NCBI RefSeq assembly: GCF_006125015.1
Contig: NZ_SZZN01000001.1
Location: 1,674,001-1,738,000, forward strand
Direction of reading: 5' to 3'
Source of the DNA: Roseovarius arcticus
GTDB taxonomy: Bacteria > Pseudomonadota > Alphaproteobacteria > Rhodobacterales > Rhodobacteraceae
Length of the DNA stretch: 64,000 bases
The position numbers and the translations under genes were made by a program. This document shows, piece by piece, positions 26,079 to 35,420 of this stretch. A model generated the notes under the pieces. It searched no databases. It worked only from the letters and a program-made list of their open reading frames with translations, and was not told the DNA's origin. Within the stretch, counting starts at the first letter, position 1. Every line of letters starts with the position of its first letter.

Positions 26079-26738
26079 TCAACGCCGTGCGAAGCTTTGT
26101 CCCGAAAGCCAGCCGACGATCCACCCGCCGAGATGCGCCTGCCAGGCAAGACCGCCAGAGAGGATCACGAAAAGGGCGATATTGGCTGCAATCAGTCCCA
26201 AGATCGCCGTGAGGGTCGGCTGTAACGGTAGGCCCGCCCGTCGGCGCATCCGGAAATCCATCGCCTGCCACAGCCCGATCAGGCCAAATACCGCGCCCGA
26301 CGACCCAATCATCGGCGCAGGGCTGGCCGACAGCAGCCCGAAACACGCCGCGCCCGCAACCGCCGACAGAAAAAGTATCAACAATGTCCGGGCTGCCCCG
26401 ATTTGGTCCGAGATGAATTTCCCCAGCGACAAGAGCACGACGCTGTTCATCGCTAAATGGGCGAACCCGGCATGCAGGAAGGCATGGCTGATGAACATCA
26501 GGGCAGTCTGGCCGGGATAGATCGGCGGCACCGTCCCGGCAAAAACAGGCTGCCAGAACGCGCCGAAAGAAAAGGCGGTCCAGCGCAGGTTCTGCTCTCC
26601 GAAGACGCCCCAATCCGAAAGGCTGAGGATCAATTCTATCACTGTCATGACGCCCACGAGGCACCACAGGAAACCTGGCGCACCGGCCTGCGGCATAGTG
26701 CGGGTGGATCGGCGATCTCGTGGAGATGTAAATTTCAT
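26079..26738 (-). CDS. Rhomboid-family intramembrane serine protease
   Basis: A 219-residue protein with about six TM segments. The catalytic serine is ~S147 in GSSGAVFG and the catalytic His ~H202 in WQAHLGGWIVG; HAFLHAGFAHLAMN carries the conserved L1/TM2 His and Asn. Rhomboids cleave TM segments of membrane proteins. The start MKFTSPRD (26738) is preferred over a frame 36 codons longer. The 325-base gap upstream to the heme-sensor gene would hold divergent promoters; nothing specific was identified there. Confidence 0.88.
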   Translation of the reverse strand: MKFTSPRDRRSTRTMPQAGAPGFLWCLVGVMTVIELILSLSDWGVFGEQNLRWTAFSFGAFWQPVFAGTVPPIYPGQTALMFISHAFLHAGFAHLAMNSVVLLSLGKFISDQIGAARTLLILFLSAVAGAACFGLLSASPAPMIGSSGAVFGLIGLWQAMDFRMRRRAGLPLQPTLTAILGLIAANIALFVILSGGLAWQAHLGGWIVGWLSGQSFARR

Positions 26739-27063
26739 GATTGCGAGATAATCCTTCCAAGCATGGGGGCCAAGGTCGAACTGTCGGTTTAGGTCGCGAA
26801 ACCATTTGGAGCCGACAGTGCTGTCTTGCGGGCAATGTTGCTCCACTAGATCAATTTCGCTAGCCCCGTGCTCCTGTCAGCTTCATGAGAATATCTTCGA
26901 GACATGTGGTTCATTGGAAATGCAAGTCAGCAAGGCACGGCTTCGTGGTGAAAATATAACCTTTGATTGACAACAGCGCATATTATCCATGATAAATTAA
27001 AATATTGTTTCGAAAATTTTACCACTGCCGTTGGTCTGCCTTCTTGCTGTTTAGGAGCAATAG

Positions 27064-27828
27064 GTGCTTTTAAAAATTGAAAATTTCGGTTTGGCAGCCT
27101 TTTTCTTGATGACGTTTCTGGGAGCTGTAACACTTTCCACACGAGCCCAGACAAGCGAGAAACAGGATCTGGAAACCGCTCTTCGTCTAGCGTCGCTTCT
27201 GCGTGAAGCGCGCGCGGTGATCGGGTCGCAGCAGGATGTGATCAACGACCCGAAAGGCGGCGACAAAGGCCTAACCGGTGATTTCGTGTTGGACATCGCC
27301 CGCGAACGCTACATCGAGGTCAATGAGGTTTCACCACTGTACGACGGACAGGATCCGCGTGAAGCGACATTGATCGCTGCGCAGATGACCGCGATCCGCG
27401 AGGTAATGGCGGACAACCAGACAACGATTAACAGCGAAGGCATCGCCTTCAAGGGTTTCGTGCCTGCGGTGTTCGCTCGTCTGGTTAATGAGCGCTTTTA
27501 CCAGCTCGTCGGCGATCAGGCGGTCGTCAAGGTGACGGCCCCGCCGCATCTTGTGCGCAATCGCAAGGCGCTGCCGGACGAATGGGAGACGGGGATAATC
27601 ACCGACCGGCTGGCATCCGAAGACTGGCCGAAAAACGATATTTTCGCCGCTGAAGCGGCGTTCGGCAATCAGTCGGCCTTTCGGGTCTTGGTTCCTGAAT
27701 ATTATAGCGAGGGATGCACCGCTTGCCACGGCGGGCCAAAGGGCGAGATCGACGTAACTGGCTATCCCAAAGAGGGGGGAAAGATCGGGGATCTTGGTGG
27801 TGTGATCAGCATCAGCCTACTGCGTTAA
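27064..27828 (+). CDS. DUF3365 (Tll0287-like) periplasmic heme sensor protein
   Basis: A 254-residue protein with an N-terminal TM/signal anchor (residues ~8-25) and a DUF3365-type PAS-like domain. A c-type heme motif CTACH lies at ~218-222, followed by GGPKGEIDVTGYPKEGGKIG. Such proteins hold a covalently attached heme c outside the membrane and are proposed redox or gas sensors. The GTG start at 27064 is behind AGGAG. It lies 46 bases before the hybrid kinase, which is probably its signalling partner. Signal (redox state, NO, O2) unknown. Confidence 0.85.
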   Translation: MLLKIENFGLAAFFLMTFLGAVTLSTRAQTSEKQDLETALRLASLLREARAVIGSQQDVINDPKGGDKGLTGDFVLDIARERYIEVNEVSPLYDGQDPREATLIAAQMTAIREVMADNQTTINSEGIAFKGFVPAVFARLVNERFYQLVGDQAVVKVTAPPHLVRNRKALPDEWETGIITDRLASEDWPKNDIFAAEAAFGNQSAFRVLVPEYYSEGCTACHGGPKGEIDVTGYPKEGGKIGDLGGVISISLLR

Positions 27829-27874
27829 CGACGGGCGCGGCACGGTCCGCGATTGGATGTAAGGAAGCTGCTGC

Positions 27875-30800
27875 ATGAAAAGCCTGTCCATCCTTGCACG
27901 CATCGTTTTTCTGTCCGCCGTCCTTCTTGCGTTTCTCATTGCGACCAATGTGTTCTTGTCCACCCGGCTTGTTCGCAACTCAGAGGCAATTTCAGAAGGT
28001 TCGAAGGCGCTTGAGGTGTCGACCCACGCCAATGCCGCCAGCACCCATTTTGGCGACTTAAAATATTGGCTTTCGGATTTGTCGGTCAGCTTGTTAATGC
28101 GGTCAGAAAACAACGCCATGGCAGCGCGCACGGCGTTGGAGCAAGACCTAACGACCCTTGAACCTTTTGCGCCTAACCAAGTGGCGGTGATCCGCTCGGA
28201 GATTAACCCTTTTGTCGAGCAGGCGCTTTTGGCGGTTGAGGCCTATACCAACGATCAGCGCGTGCTGGGCAATTCCCTCGTCGCCAAAGGGCAGGCCCAT
28301 ATCACGAAAATCGACGCAGCGCTCGGCGCGCTGGTGGACGAGCTTGAAGAGCGGGCGGTGGCCAAGAGCGAAGCAGCCTTTGCCGAGGCAACAAGCGCGG
28401 TGAAACTCTCGACCAGCATTGTCGTTGCCGCCGCCCTTGTTGGTGCCGGGCTGACATTCTGGGTCGTCAGCTCCATTCGAAGGCCGCTACGTCGCCTCCT
28501 TTCGGCGATGGGCCAGATTACGTCGGGCAACCTCGCGGTAGACCTGCCGAAGGTCGGTCGCGATGAAATCGGCGCGATGACGCAAACGCTTTCGCTGTTC
28601 CGCGACAGTCTCGCAGAGCGCGAACGCTTGTCAGAGCTGCGCGAAGAGGCCGATGCCGAGGTGCTGCGCAGCAAGCAACAACTGACCGAGGCGATCGAGG
28701 CCATCAATGAAGGATTCGCCCTTTTTGATGCGGATGACCGGCTGGTGATTTGCAATCACCGCTACAAGGACATGTATGCCCGCATAGGTCTGGATATCGA
28801 ACCGGGGCTGAGCTTTGACCGGATCACCGATCATGTCGCCCGGTCCAACATCGTCGACGTGGCGGATCCTGCGGAGTGGATTGAACAACGGATTGCACTG
28901 CACCGCAATCCGAACGGTCCTTTCGAGCAAAGCCGCACCGATGGATCCTGGATGCGGATCAGCGAACGACCCACCGCAGCAGGGGGCATTGTCGGTGTTT
29001 TTACAGACATCACCGGGGACAAGGTGCGCGAGGCGCAGCTAGAGGAGTTGGTCAATTCCCTTGAGGAAGCCCGCGATATCGCACTCAAATCGACCGTCGC
29101 AAAAAGCCAGTTCCTTGCCAATATGAGCCACGAGATCAGAACACCGATGAATGGTGTAATCGGCATGAGCAACTTGTTGATGGACACTGGACTGAACGCC
29201 GAGCAGATGGATTTCGCCCGCACTATCAACGACAGCGCCGAAAGCCTGCTGACGGTCATCAACGACATTCTGGATTACTCCAAGGTTGAGGCTGGCAAAC
29301 TGGAGCTTGAACGCAACGCTTTCGATCTGCGGTATTGCGTCGAAAGTGCGCTTGATCTGGTCGCCATGACTGCGGGGCGCAAGAGGCTCGATCTGGCCTA
29401 TTATCTCGAGCCGGCCACCCCCACGACTTTGGTAACCGACGCTACCCGCCTGCGCCAGGTTCTCCTGAACCTGCTTAACAACGCGATCAAGTTCACAGAA
29501 ACGGGCGAGGTCATTCTGACTGTCGGCCCCAACCCTGAGGCCACACCGCAAGCTGGCATGTGCGACCTTTTATTCTCTGTGCGCGATACCGGCATCGGCA
29601 TTCCGCCCGAACGACAGAATATCTTGTTCGAATCCTTCAGTCAGGTTGATGCCTCCACCACAAGGCGTTTTGGCGGGACCGGGCTTGGGCTAGCGATCAG
29701 TAAGAAGCTGGTCAACCTTATGGGCGGGCGGATCTGGCTCGAAAGCGAACCGGGCAAAGGGACCACCTTTCATTTCAGCTTGTCCGCCCCCATCGGCGAG
29801 GACGCCGACAATATCGACCTTAATCAAGCGCGCCCCGATCTGGATGGCAAGCGCGTGTTGATCGTCGACGACAATGCCACCAACCTCGATCTGCTGTCGC
29901 GGCAGATCAAGAGCTGGTCCATGCGTCCCATCGCCGTGGACAACCCCGACGCGGCGCTTGAGTTGGTGGCGCAGGGGCATAAATTTCATGTTGCGGTGCT
30001 AGACATGCACATGCCGGGAATGGACGGCCTCGGGCTGGCCCGGCGGTTGCGCGCAGATGCAGCCACGCATGACATGCCGCTGATCCTGCTCAGCTCGCTC
30101 GGGCAGGCAGGAGATCATGATCGCACCGCACTTGAGGCCGTCGGCTTTGCCGAGGTACTGTCAAAACCCGTCAAGCCTTCACCGCTGCTCAACGCCCTTG
30201 TCAGCCTGTTTGCCGGAAAACCAATGAGAGTGATTGAACCGATGCAGCACAAATCAGCGTCCTTTGATGTCACTATGGCGGAGCGGCTTCCGCTTCGTAT
30301 TCTGCTGGCTGACGACAACGCCACCAACCAGAAACTAGGGCGCATGATTCTAAAACGCCTTGGATATACCTCCGACGTCGCGGGAAACGGCAAGGAGGTG
30401 CTCGAGGCTTTGGAACGGCAGACCTATGATGTTGTGCTGATGGACATCGAAATGCCGGAGATGGACGGGGTCGAGGCGACCCACCGGATCATCGCCGATT
30501 ATCCCGCCGAGAGACGCCCGGCGATCATTGCCGTGACCGCCAACGCCATGGACGGTGACCGGGAACGGTTTTTCGAGGCAGGTATGAGCGGCTATGTCAG
30601 TAAACCAATCCGGGTCGAGGCCTTGGTCGACGCCCTAAAGGACTGTTGCGGCGCGGCCAAGGATGACGCGAGCGACGAGCCGCCAGGCGACACGGGCGAG
30701 TTTGATCCGGGCGCGCTTGAGATATTGCTGGAGACGATAGGCGGGGATCGCGAAGCACTTGATGAACTTGTGCTGAGCTTTCTCGACGAGGGGCCTGATT

Positions 30801-31039
30801 TGATCCTGCGGATCGGGGCGGCCGCCGAGGACAATGATACAGACGCGTTGCGCCAGGCCGCGCATACGCTCAAGTCGAGCGCGACTGATTTCGGAGCGGG
30901 TACGCTGTCGCAGCTTTGCCGTGAAATCGAAAACCTCTGCCGCGCCGGACATCTCGATCAGGCCCTGCCATTGGCCGCGCGCGTCCCGCAACTTTACGAG
31001 GCGGCAGAAACGCGGCTGCGGCAGCAACAGATACAGTGA
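27875..31039 (+). CDS. Hybrid sensor histidine kinase (HAMP-PAS-HisKA-HATPase-REC-REC-Hpt)
   Basis: A 1054-residue membrane kinase. TM1 ~8-28, a periplasmic helical sensor, TM2 ~183-203, HAMP, a PAS domain (~260-380, EAIEAINEGFALFDADDRLV), HisKA with autophosphorylated ~H419 (MSHEIRTPMNGVIG), and HATPase (NLLNNAIKFTETG; DTGIGIP; GGTGLGLAIS). The first receiver has ~D710 (VLDMHMPGMDG), the second ~D857 (LMDIEMPEMDG), and the C-terminal Hpt ~H997 (AAHTLKSSA). A complete His-Asp-His phosphorelay in one chain. The final Asp acceptor is plausibly the receiver of the next gene, 10 bases downstream. The signal is likely relayed from the adjacent heme protein. Confidence 0.93.
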   Translation: MKSLSILARIVFLSAVLLAFLIATNVFLSTRLVRNSEAISEGSKALEVSTHANAASTHFGDLKYWLSDLSVSLLMRSENNAMAARTALEQDLTTLEPFAPNQVAVIRSEINPFVEQALLAVEAYTNDQRVLGNSLVAKGQAHITKIDAALGALVDELEERAVAKSEAAFAEATSAVKLSTSIVVAAALVGAGLTFWVVSSIRRPLRRLLSAMGQITSGNLAVDLPKVGRDEIGAMTQTLSLFRDSLAERERLSELREEADAEVLRSKQQLTEAIEAINEGFALFDADDRLVICNHRYKDMYARIGLDIEPGLSFDRITDHVARSNIVDVADPAEWIEQRIALHRNPNGPFEQSRTDGSWMRISERPTAAGGIVGVFTDITGDKVREAQLEELVNSLEEARDIALKSTVAKSQFLANMSHEIRTPMNGVIGMSNLLMDTGLNAEQMDFARTINDSAESLLTVINDILDYSKVEAGKLELERNAFDLRYCVESALDLVAMTAGRKRLDLAYYLEPATPTTLVTDATRLRQVLLNLLNNAIKFTETGEVILTVGPNPEATPQAGMCDLLFSVRDTGIGIPPERQNILFESFSQVDASTTRRFGGTGLGLAISKKLVNLMGGRIWLESEPGKGTTFHFSLSAPIGEDADNIDLNQARPDLDGKRVLIVDDNATNLDLLSRQIKSWSMRPIAVDNPDAALELVAQGHKFHVAVLDMHMPGMDGLGLARRLRADAATHDMPLILLSSLGQAGDHDRTALEAVGFAEVLSKPVKPSPLLNALVSLFAGKPMRVIEPMQHKSASFDVTMAERLPLRILLADDNATNQKLGRMILKRLGYTSDVAGNGKEVLEALERQTYDVVLMDIEMPEMDGVEATHRIIADYPAERRPAIIAVTANAMDGDRERFFEAGMSGYVSKPIRVEALVDALKDCCGAAKDDASDEPPGDTGEFDPGALEILLETIGGDREALDELVLSFLDEGPDLILRIGAAAEDNDTDALRQAAHTLKSSATDFGAGTLSQLCREIENLCRAGHLDQALPLAARVPQLYEAAETRLRQQQIQ

Positions 31040-31049
31040 AGTGGAACAT

Positions 31050-32570
31050 ATGAACGGTTCATCCCAACATCTTTCAGGCCGGGTGCTTGTGGTCGACGAC
31101 CAGAAGACCAACCGGATGAAAATGGAATTCGCCGTTCAGAATCTTGGGTTCGCGGTTGAATCGGTCGCAGGTGGGATTGAATGTCTTGATGCGCTCAGGG
31201 AGCAGTCGTTTGATATCCTGCTGCTCGATATCGTCATGCCCGGGATGGACGGCTTCGAAGTGCTGCGCACCATAAAGGCCGATCCAACCTTGCGCGATAT
31301 TCCAGTGATCGTCATTTCCTCGCTCGAAGAGATGGAAGACAGCGTCCGCGCCATCGAACTGGGGGCAGAGGATTTTCTGACCAAGCCGTTCAATCCGGTG
31401 CTTCTGAAGGCCCGGCTGGGTGCGGGGATCGAGCGCAAGCGGTTGCGCGACAAGGAACTTGAGTATCTCCAGCAGGTCGATCGACTGGCAGCCGCCTCGG
31501 GGGTGATCGAGCGCAAGGATTTCGACCCGTCCCGTCTGGACCTCAGCGATATCGCGAAGCGCGACGATCAGCTTGGGAATCTCACACGTGTGTTTCTCGG
31601 GATGGCCAGCGAGGTCTATCGCCGCGAACAGAACCTTCGCAACCAGATCAGCCTTCTCAAGGGCGGCTTTCTGCTGCTCCTGCTGGGAGCGTGCTGGGGG
31701 CTCGTGCCGTCGCTGTCGCGGATCATCATGGTGGACGGGCTGCATCCTCTGGGGGCAGTTTTCTGGACACTCTGGATCAGCGCCGGAATGATGCTGGCTG
31801 TCACGGTCATCACCGGGCGCTATCCGGGTACAAGCTGGCCTGAGATACGCCGCTACCTGCTGCTTGGCCTATTCGGGAATGCGTTGTCGCAGGTCTTTCT
31901 GCTCTGGGCAGCCTCAGAGGTGTCGGCGATGATTATCTCGATCATTCTGGCGGCTGAATCCTTCATGGTTTTCATCATCGCGGCGTCCTTCGGGTTTGAG
32001 GCGCCTAGCCTTAAACGCTTCATCGGCTTGTGTCTGGGACTGGCCTGCGTCGTGATAATTATGGTGCCCGGCAACGCGACCGGGGTCGTGGGTGGATGGG
32101 TCTGGATGCTGATCGCGCTCTTCGTGCCTTTCTGCTATGCGATCGAGGACATCATCGTTGCGGCCATACCCGACGACGAATGCGATTCCATCGCGTTGGC
32201 GACTGGAACAATCATCGCGGCCGCGCTTTTGATGACACCGTTGACCCTGCTGTCAGGTTCGTTCATTCCGCCAGCGTTCGCGTTTGCGGAATATGGTTGG
32301 GCATTCTTCCTGATCGCGGCGATCAGCACCTTCAGTACAATCCTGCTGATCTATACCATCCGCACGACCGGGGCAGTCTTTGCGAGCCAGGCCGGCTATG
32401 CCATGACCGCCGCAGGCATATTCTGGAGCGTGTTGCTGCTTGGTGAAAGTATGAGTGTTTGGGTCTGGGCGGCATTGGCTTGCCTCGTCTCGGGTCTGGC
32501 CTTGGTGATGCCCAAACAGGTGGAAGAGGCTGCCGAAATCAAACCGGGCGAGCGCATCTTCGAAACATGA
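31050..32570 (+). CDS. Receiver domain fused to EamA/DMT transporter
   Basis: A 506-residue protein. Residues ~8-130 are a CheY-like receiver (VLVVDDQKTNRMKME; phosphoacceptor ~D60 in LLLDIVMPGMDG; VISSLEE; FLTKPFNP). A ~60-residue charged linker follows (ELEYLQQVDRLAAASG, VYRREQNLRNQISLLKG). Residues ~200-490 are a ten-TM EamA drug/metabolite transporter (LLLLLGACWGLVPSLSRIIM; second repeat GWVWMLIALFVPFCYAIEDI; VFASQAGYAMTAAGIFWSVL). The frame is continuous with no sign of assembly fusion. EamA proteins export small metabolites. Direct phosphorylation control of a transporter would be unusual. Encoded 10 bases after the hybrid kinase, which is probably its phosphodonor. Confidence 0.85.
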   Translation: MNGSSQHLSGRVLVVDDQKTNRMKMEFAVQNLGFAVESVAGGIECLDALREQSFDILLLDIVMPGMDGFEVLRTIKADPTLRDIPVIVISSLEEMEDSVRAIELGAEDFLTKPFNPVLLKARLGAGIERKRLRDKELEYLQQVDRLAAASGVIERKDFDPSRLDLSDIAKRDDQLGNLTRVFLGMASEVYRREQNLRNQISLLKGGFLLLLLGACWGLVPSLSRIIMVDGLHPLGAVFWTLWISAGMMLAVTVITGRYPGTSWPEIRRYLLLGLFGNALSQVFLLWAASEVSAMIISIILAAESFMVFIIAASFGFEAPSLKRFIGLCLGLACVVIIMVPGNATGVVGGWVWMLIALFVPFCYAIEDIIVAAIPDDECDSIALATGTIIAAALLMTPLTLLSGSFIPPAFAFAEYGWAFFLIAAISTFSTILLIYTIRTTGAVFASQAGYAMTAAGIFWSVLLLGESMSVWVWAALACLVSGLALVMPKQVEEAAEIKPGERIFET

Positions 32571-33031
32571 AGGGTTTCGCAAACCTCAGCGCCAGCTTGA
32601 ATGGTTTGCCTATCGCGGAGGCATTGGAAGTTAAGCATATGGGACGTCTTGTGTTTCGCGCGCCGCGGATGGCTGCTTCAGTTGTGTTCCATTCGCCGTA
32701 TTGCGGGTGCAGCTGATCCACACTCTCCGCCCGCCGTGATCAATGCTACTCCCGGCCCTGACCGGTCATTGGCCGTTCCATAGAACGCTGCGCCCCAGCT
32801 TCTGCAAAGCAGACCTTCGTGCAACTTCCAGTATTTCATCCCTATGGTTGCCGCGATACGGAGCAAAACAGACGGCAAATTCCGCCAGCGCGGTGACTGC
32901 TTTTTAGGTAATTGCAATCGACCGCTCGGTGATTGATGCTACCTGACGAATGGGGTGTCGAATTCCACGCAAAGTGATCGGTGTCATTTCAACGAGATTT
33001 TCGAATTTGCTGCCTCGTTAATTTTTCGAGG
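32571..33031. other. Gap, no supported gene
   Basis: 461 bases between the receiver-EamA gene and the convergent EamA gene. A stretch 32700-32830 has words resembling the dispersed repeats but too diverged to call. No terminator with a clear T-run was seen. Confidence 0.4.
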
Positions 33032-33910
33032 TCATTTCAACTGCCGCTCACGAAATATTATAAAAAGCCCGCTTACTACGATGATGCCCGCGCCGACGAA
33101 GGTCGCCAAATCAGGCACATCTCGCCAGATGAGCCATCCCAGCAGTATGGCCCATAAGAGACCCGTATATTCATAATGCGCGACGACTGATGCCGAGGTG
33201 AAGCGGAAAGCTTGCGTTATCATCGTCATTCCCGCCGTGCCAAAGACGGCAATCCCGAGGAACATCCAGATGTCGTCGGGCCGAATCGGGACCCAGTAAA
33301 ACGGGCTAAGGAGGCCGTTTATCAATGCACCCGCCCCGACCAAGTAAAGCATCACAGTCCAAGGGCTTTCGCGCGGGTCCACCCATCGCGACCCAATCAT
33401 CAGCAGGGCGTAGAACAGTGCCGTGCCCACTGGGAATAATGCGACCAGTTGGAACGTCGCGCTTCCGGGACGAACGACAACCAATACTCCGATAAAACCG
33501 ACGACAGCAGCCGACCATCGTCTCCAGCCCACGTGCTCCTTCAGCAAAATGCTTGAGAGTGCGATGATGAATATCGGGGCCGCAAATACCAAAGTCGTCG
33601 CCTCGGCTAGTCCGAGATGCCTCAGGCCAAGAAAGAACATGATGGCAGCGCAAGTCCAGATGATACCCCGTATCAGATGCGCCATGGGCCTATAGGACCA
33701 AAGCGCCGCCTTACCTCCCGTGCTAAACGCGATAAGCAATGCGGGGAGGAGCGCGATGGCATTGCGAATAAAAAGAATCTGAACCGGCGCGTAACTATCG
33801 GTCAGTGTCTTGGCTATGGCATCATTGACGCTAAGGCATGCGATGCCAGCACACATCAGCGCGATACCCCCGATGGATCGGGATGGCGCAATTTCCGTTA
33901 GTGCCCGCAT
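33032..33910 (-). CDS. EamA/DMT-superfamily exporter
   Basis: A 292-residue inner-membrane protein with ten TM segments in two EamA repeats (GIALMCAGIACLSVNDAIAK in the first; VALFPVGTALFYALLMIGSR in the second; FRFTSASVVAHYEYTGLLWA late). It probably exports a small metabolite or amine. It converges on the receiver-EamA gene but is a different subfamily by eye. The substrate cannot be predicted. Confidence 0.88.
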   Translation of the reverse strand: MRALTEIAPSRSIGGIALMCAGIACLSVNDAIAKTLTDSYAPVQILFIRNAIALLPALLIAFSTGGKAALWSYRPMAHLIRGIIWTCAAIMFFLGLRHLGLAEATTLVFAAPIFIIALSSILLKEHVGWRRWSAAVVGFIGVLVVVRPGSATFQLVALFPVGTALFYALLMIGSRWVDPRESPWTVMLYLVGAGALINGLLSPFYWVPIRPDDIWMFLGIAVFGTAGMTMITQAFRFTSASVVAHYEYTGLLWAILLGWLIWRDVPDLATFVGAGIIVVSGLFIIFRERQLK

Positions 33911-34029
33911 GTTGTCATCCCTCTCCTCGTAGGCGAAATCAGCGAGATTGAAACCTATGTCAATCGGAACCGAATACTTGCGGCCACGGTGTATGGTGAT
34001 CGTGGTCCAGCCCGACGCAATTCTTGGAG

Positions 34030-34180
34030 TGCGCCAACGGGGCGCGCGCGCATCCCGATGGGGCGCTATGGGAAAGCGAACAAGATGTCGTCGCGGACCT
34101 CATCGCTCGCGTCCGAGGGCGTTGCCTATATGACAGACCAGAACCTGCGGATCGACGGAGGGCTGACCCGTGCCGTCTGA
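34030..34180 (+). pseudogene. Short-chain dehydrogenase, C-terminal remnant
   Basis: The frame ending at 34180 reads IPMGRYGKA, then after a frame disturbance SLASEGVAYMTDQNLRIDGG LTRAV-stop, the classic C-terminus of SDR enzymes (FabG-like). The alternative frame in between gives EQDVVADLIA, the expected upstream segment, so at least two small indels have occurred. The N-terminal three-quarters (Rossmann motif, Tyr-Lys) is absent. The rest of 33911-34500 holds nothing recognisable. Confidence 0.65.
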
Positions 34181-34500
34181 CGTTGCGTTCGCGGCGCCGT
34201 CGACGGGCGTGTCGCCTTCACGGTGAAATGGGTATCCAATCAGATAGAAGGCCCAGTCGCCTTTTACAGAAAATGGCTTTTCGGTCTCCTATGTCCTTGG
34301 CGTTCCAGCCGATGATAACCGCAGTGACATGCCGTCCAGTATTTTCAGGCGACACGGTGATGGTGAAGTTTGATAACATGTTCAATTTGCGGTTAATAAT
34401 CGCTTTTCCTGAAGCGTTTGGCTGCGCCGACTGATACCTTTAGCCCGTTATACTGAGCGGGCGCGAGCGTAAGTCACGCTGACTTTAGCTTTGGCGTTGA

Positions 34501-34680
34501 CTATAGCTTTGTCTGAGCAAGTCCGAGATCTTCAAAGGCAAACCAGTCTTTCTGCGTTTTACCTTTCGTATCTACCCAAGGGCATCTTGCCCGCTGACCT
34601 TTGGCATCCACTTCCACGATGGACATCGGATAACCGTACCGAGGATGGCGAACGGACAAGTTTATTCTGGCCACTTTCAT
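34501..34680 (-). CDS. Small DUF2158-like protein
   Basis: A 59-residue protein from ATG 34680, behind AAGGAA with good spacing. It reads RHPRYGYPMSIVEVDAKGQR, then ARCPWVDTKGKTQKDWFAFE. The pattern of a short beta-rich domain with a C-x-W motif recalls DUF2158/YodC-type proteins; the match is weak. Cytoplasmic, unknown function. The 302 bases upstream to 34982 show no gene. Confidence 0.55.
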   Translation of the reverse strand: MKVARINLSVRHPRYGYPMSIVEVDAKGQRARCPWVDTKGKTQKDWFAFEDLGLAQTKL

Positions 34681-34982
34681 GAGGCGTTCCTTGGATTGTT
34701 GGGGTGAATTTTTGTCTAGTGCATTTGACCTATAATGTACAACCAAAGCGCTAGGTGGCCCATTTAATTGCTTTTGGAAAATCCGAAGCCTGTAGAAATT
34801 TGCCGTTATTTACGCCTCCATCTACAATAACTTTAAACAGAAGCTCACCCTACTCCAGTAGAACCAATTCCAAGCTCAACTGCGCCCCGCTCCCGCCGAA
34901 AGGCATGGCTCCTGTGCAGAAAAGGAGACAGCGACATTTACCTTGCTTAGGTGGTTTCGCATTCATCCAACGATACGTATGT

Positions 34983-35294
34983 TTAAGCCTTCGGTTCGGA
35001 TGACGACGCAAACGCCGCTGTAGCGATACACGTTGAAATGGGGCGCAAAGGAAAGTGGCTACGGTTGTAGCCTGCAGTTATGGGGTCGATGTCCGATTCC
35101 GCCAGCGCCGCCGCTATGCCCGCTCCCCAGTTGCGACCCTGGCACAAGCCCATGTCGGCGCGAACCCAAACCTTAACCGCAAAATTCTCGTGTGCGCCGT
35201 CCGTGATGGCGGTCTTAACCTCGGCCAGCGTTACATCCTCGCACCAGCAGACAACCTCATCGTCAACCAGAGGCAATGGAAAACGTTCGGGCAT
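34983..35294 (-). CDS. BFD-like [2Fe-2S]-binding protein
   Basis: A 103-residue protein with the bacterioferritin-associated-ferredoxin-type cluster site: VVCWCEDVTLAEVKTAI supplies C-x-C, and GLCQGRNWG supplies a further Cys (the fourth ligand position is Trp-shifted, so cluster completeness is uncertain). This module normally sits in amine/opine dehydrogenases (HcnA/OoxA type) or as a small separate subunit. Here it is a stand-alone frame of plausible subunit size. No partner flavoprotein is adjacent, so it could be an orphan left by rearrangement. Confidence 0.65.
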   Translation of the reverse strand: MPERFPLPLVDDEVVCWCEDVTLAEVKTAITDGAHENFAVKVWVRADMGLCQGRNWGAGIAAALAESDIDPITAGYNRSHFPLRPISTCIATAAFASSSEPKA

Positions 35295-35420
35295 AGGATA
35301 AAACTGCGCTAACCATGACCAAAACCGATGATTGTGGAAGGTGGCTTAATGTTTGAACCTTTCACCATTCTAGGCGTTACGCTCTGATCTCCATCACACA
35401 CATGCTCCGGAGGCTTTGCT

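Noticed and set aside
25831..26835. Longer minus-strand frame overlapping the rhomboid gene
   Set aside because: Different reading frame from the one carrying GSSGAVFG and the TM segments; low hydrophobicity.
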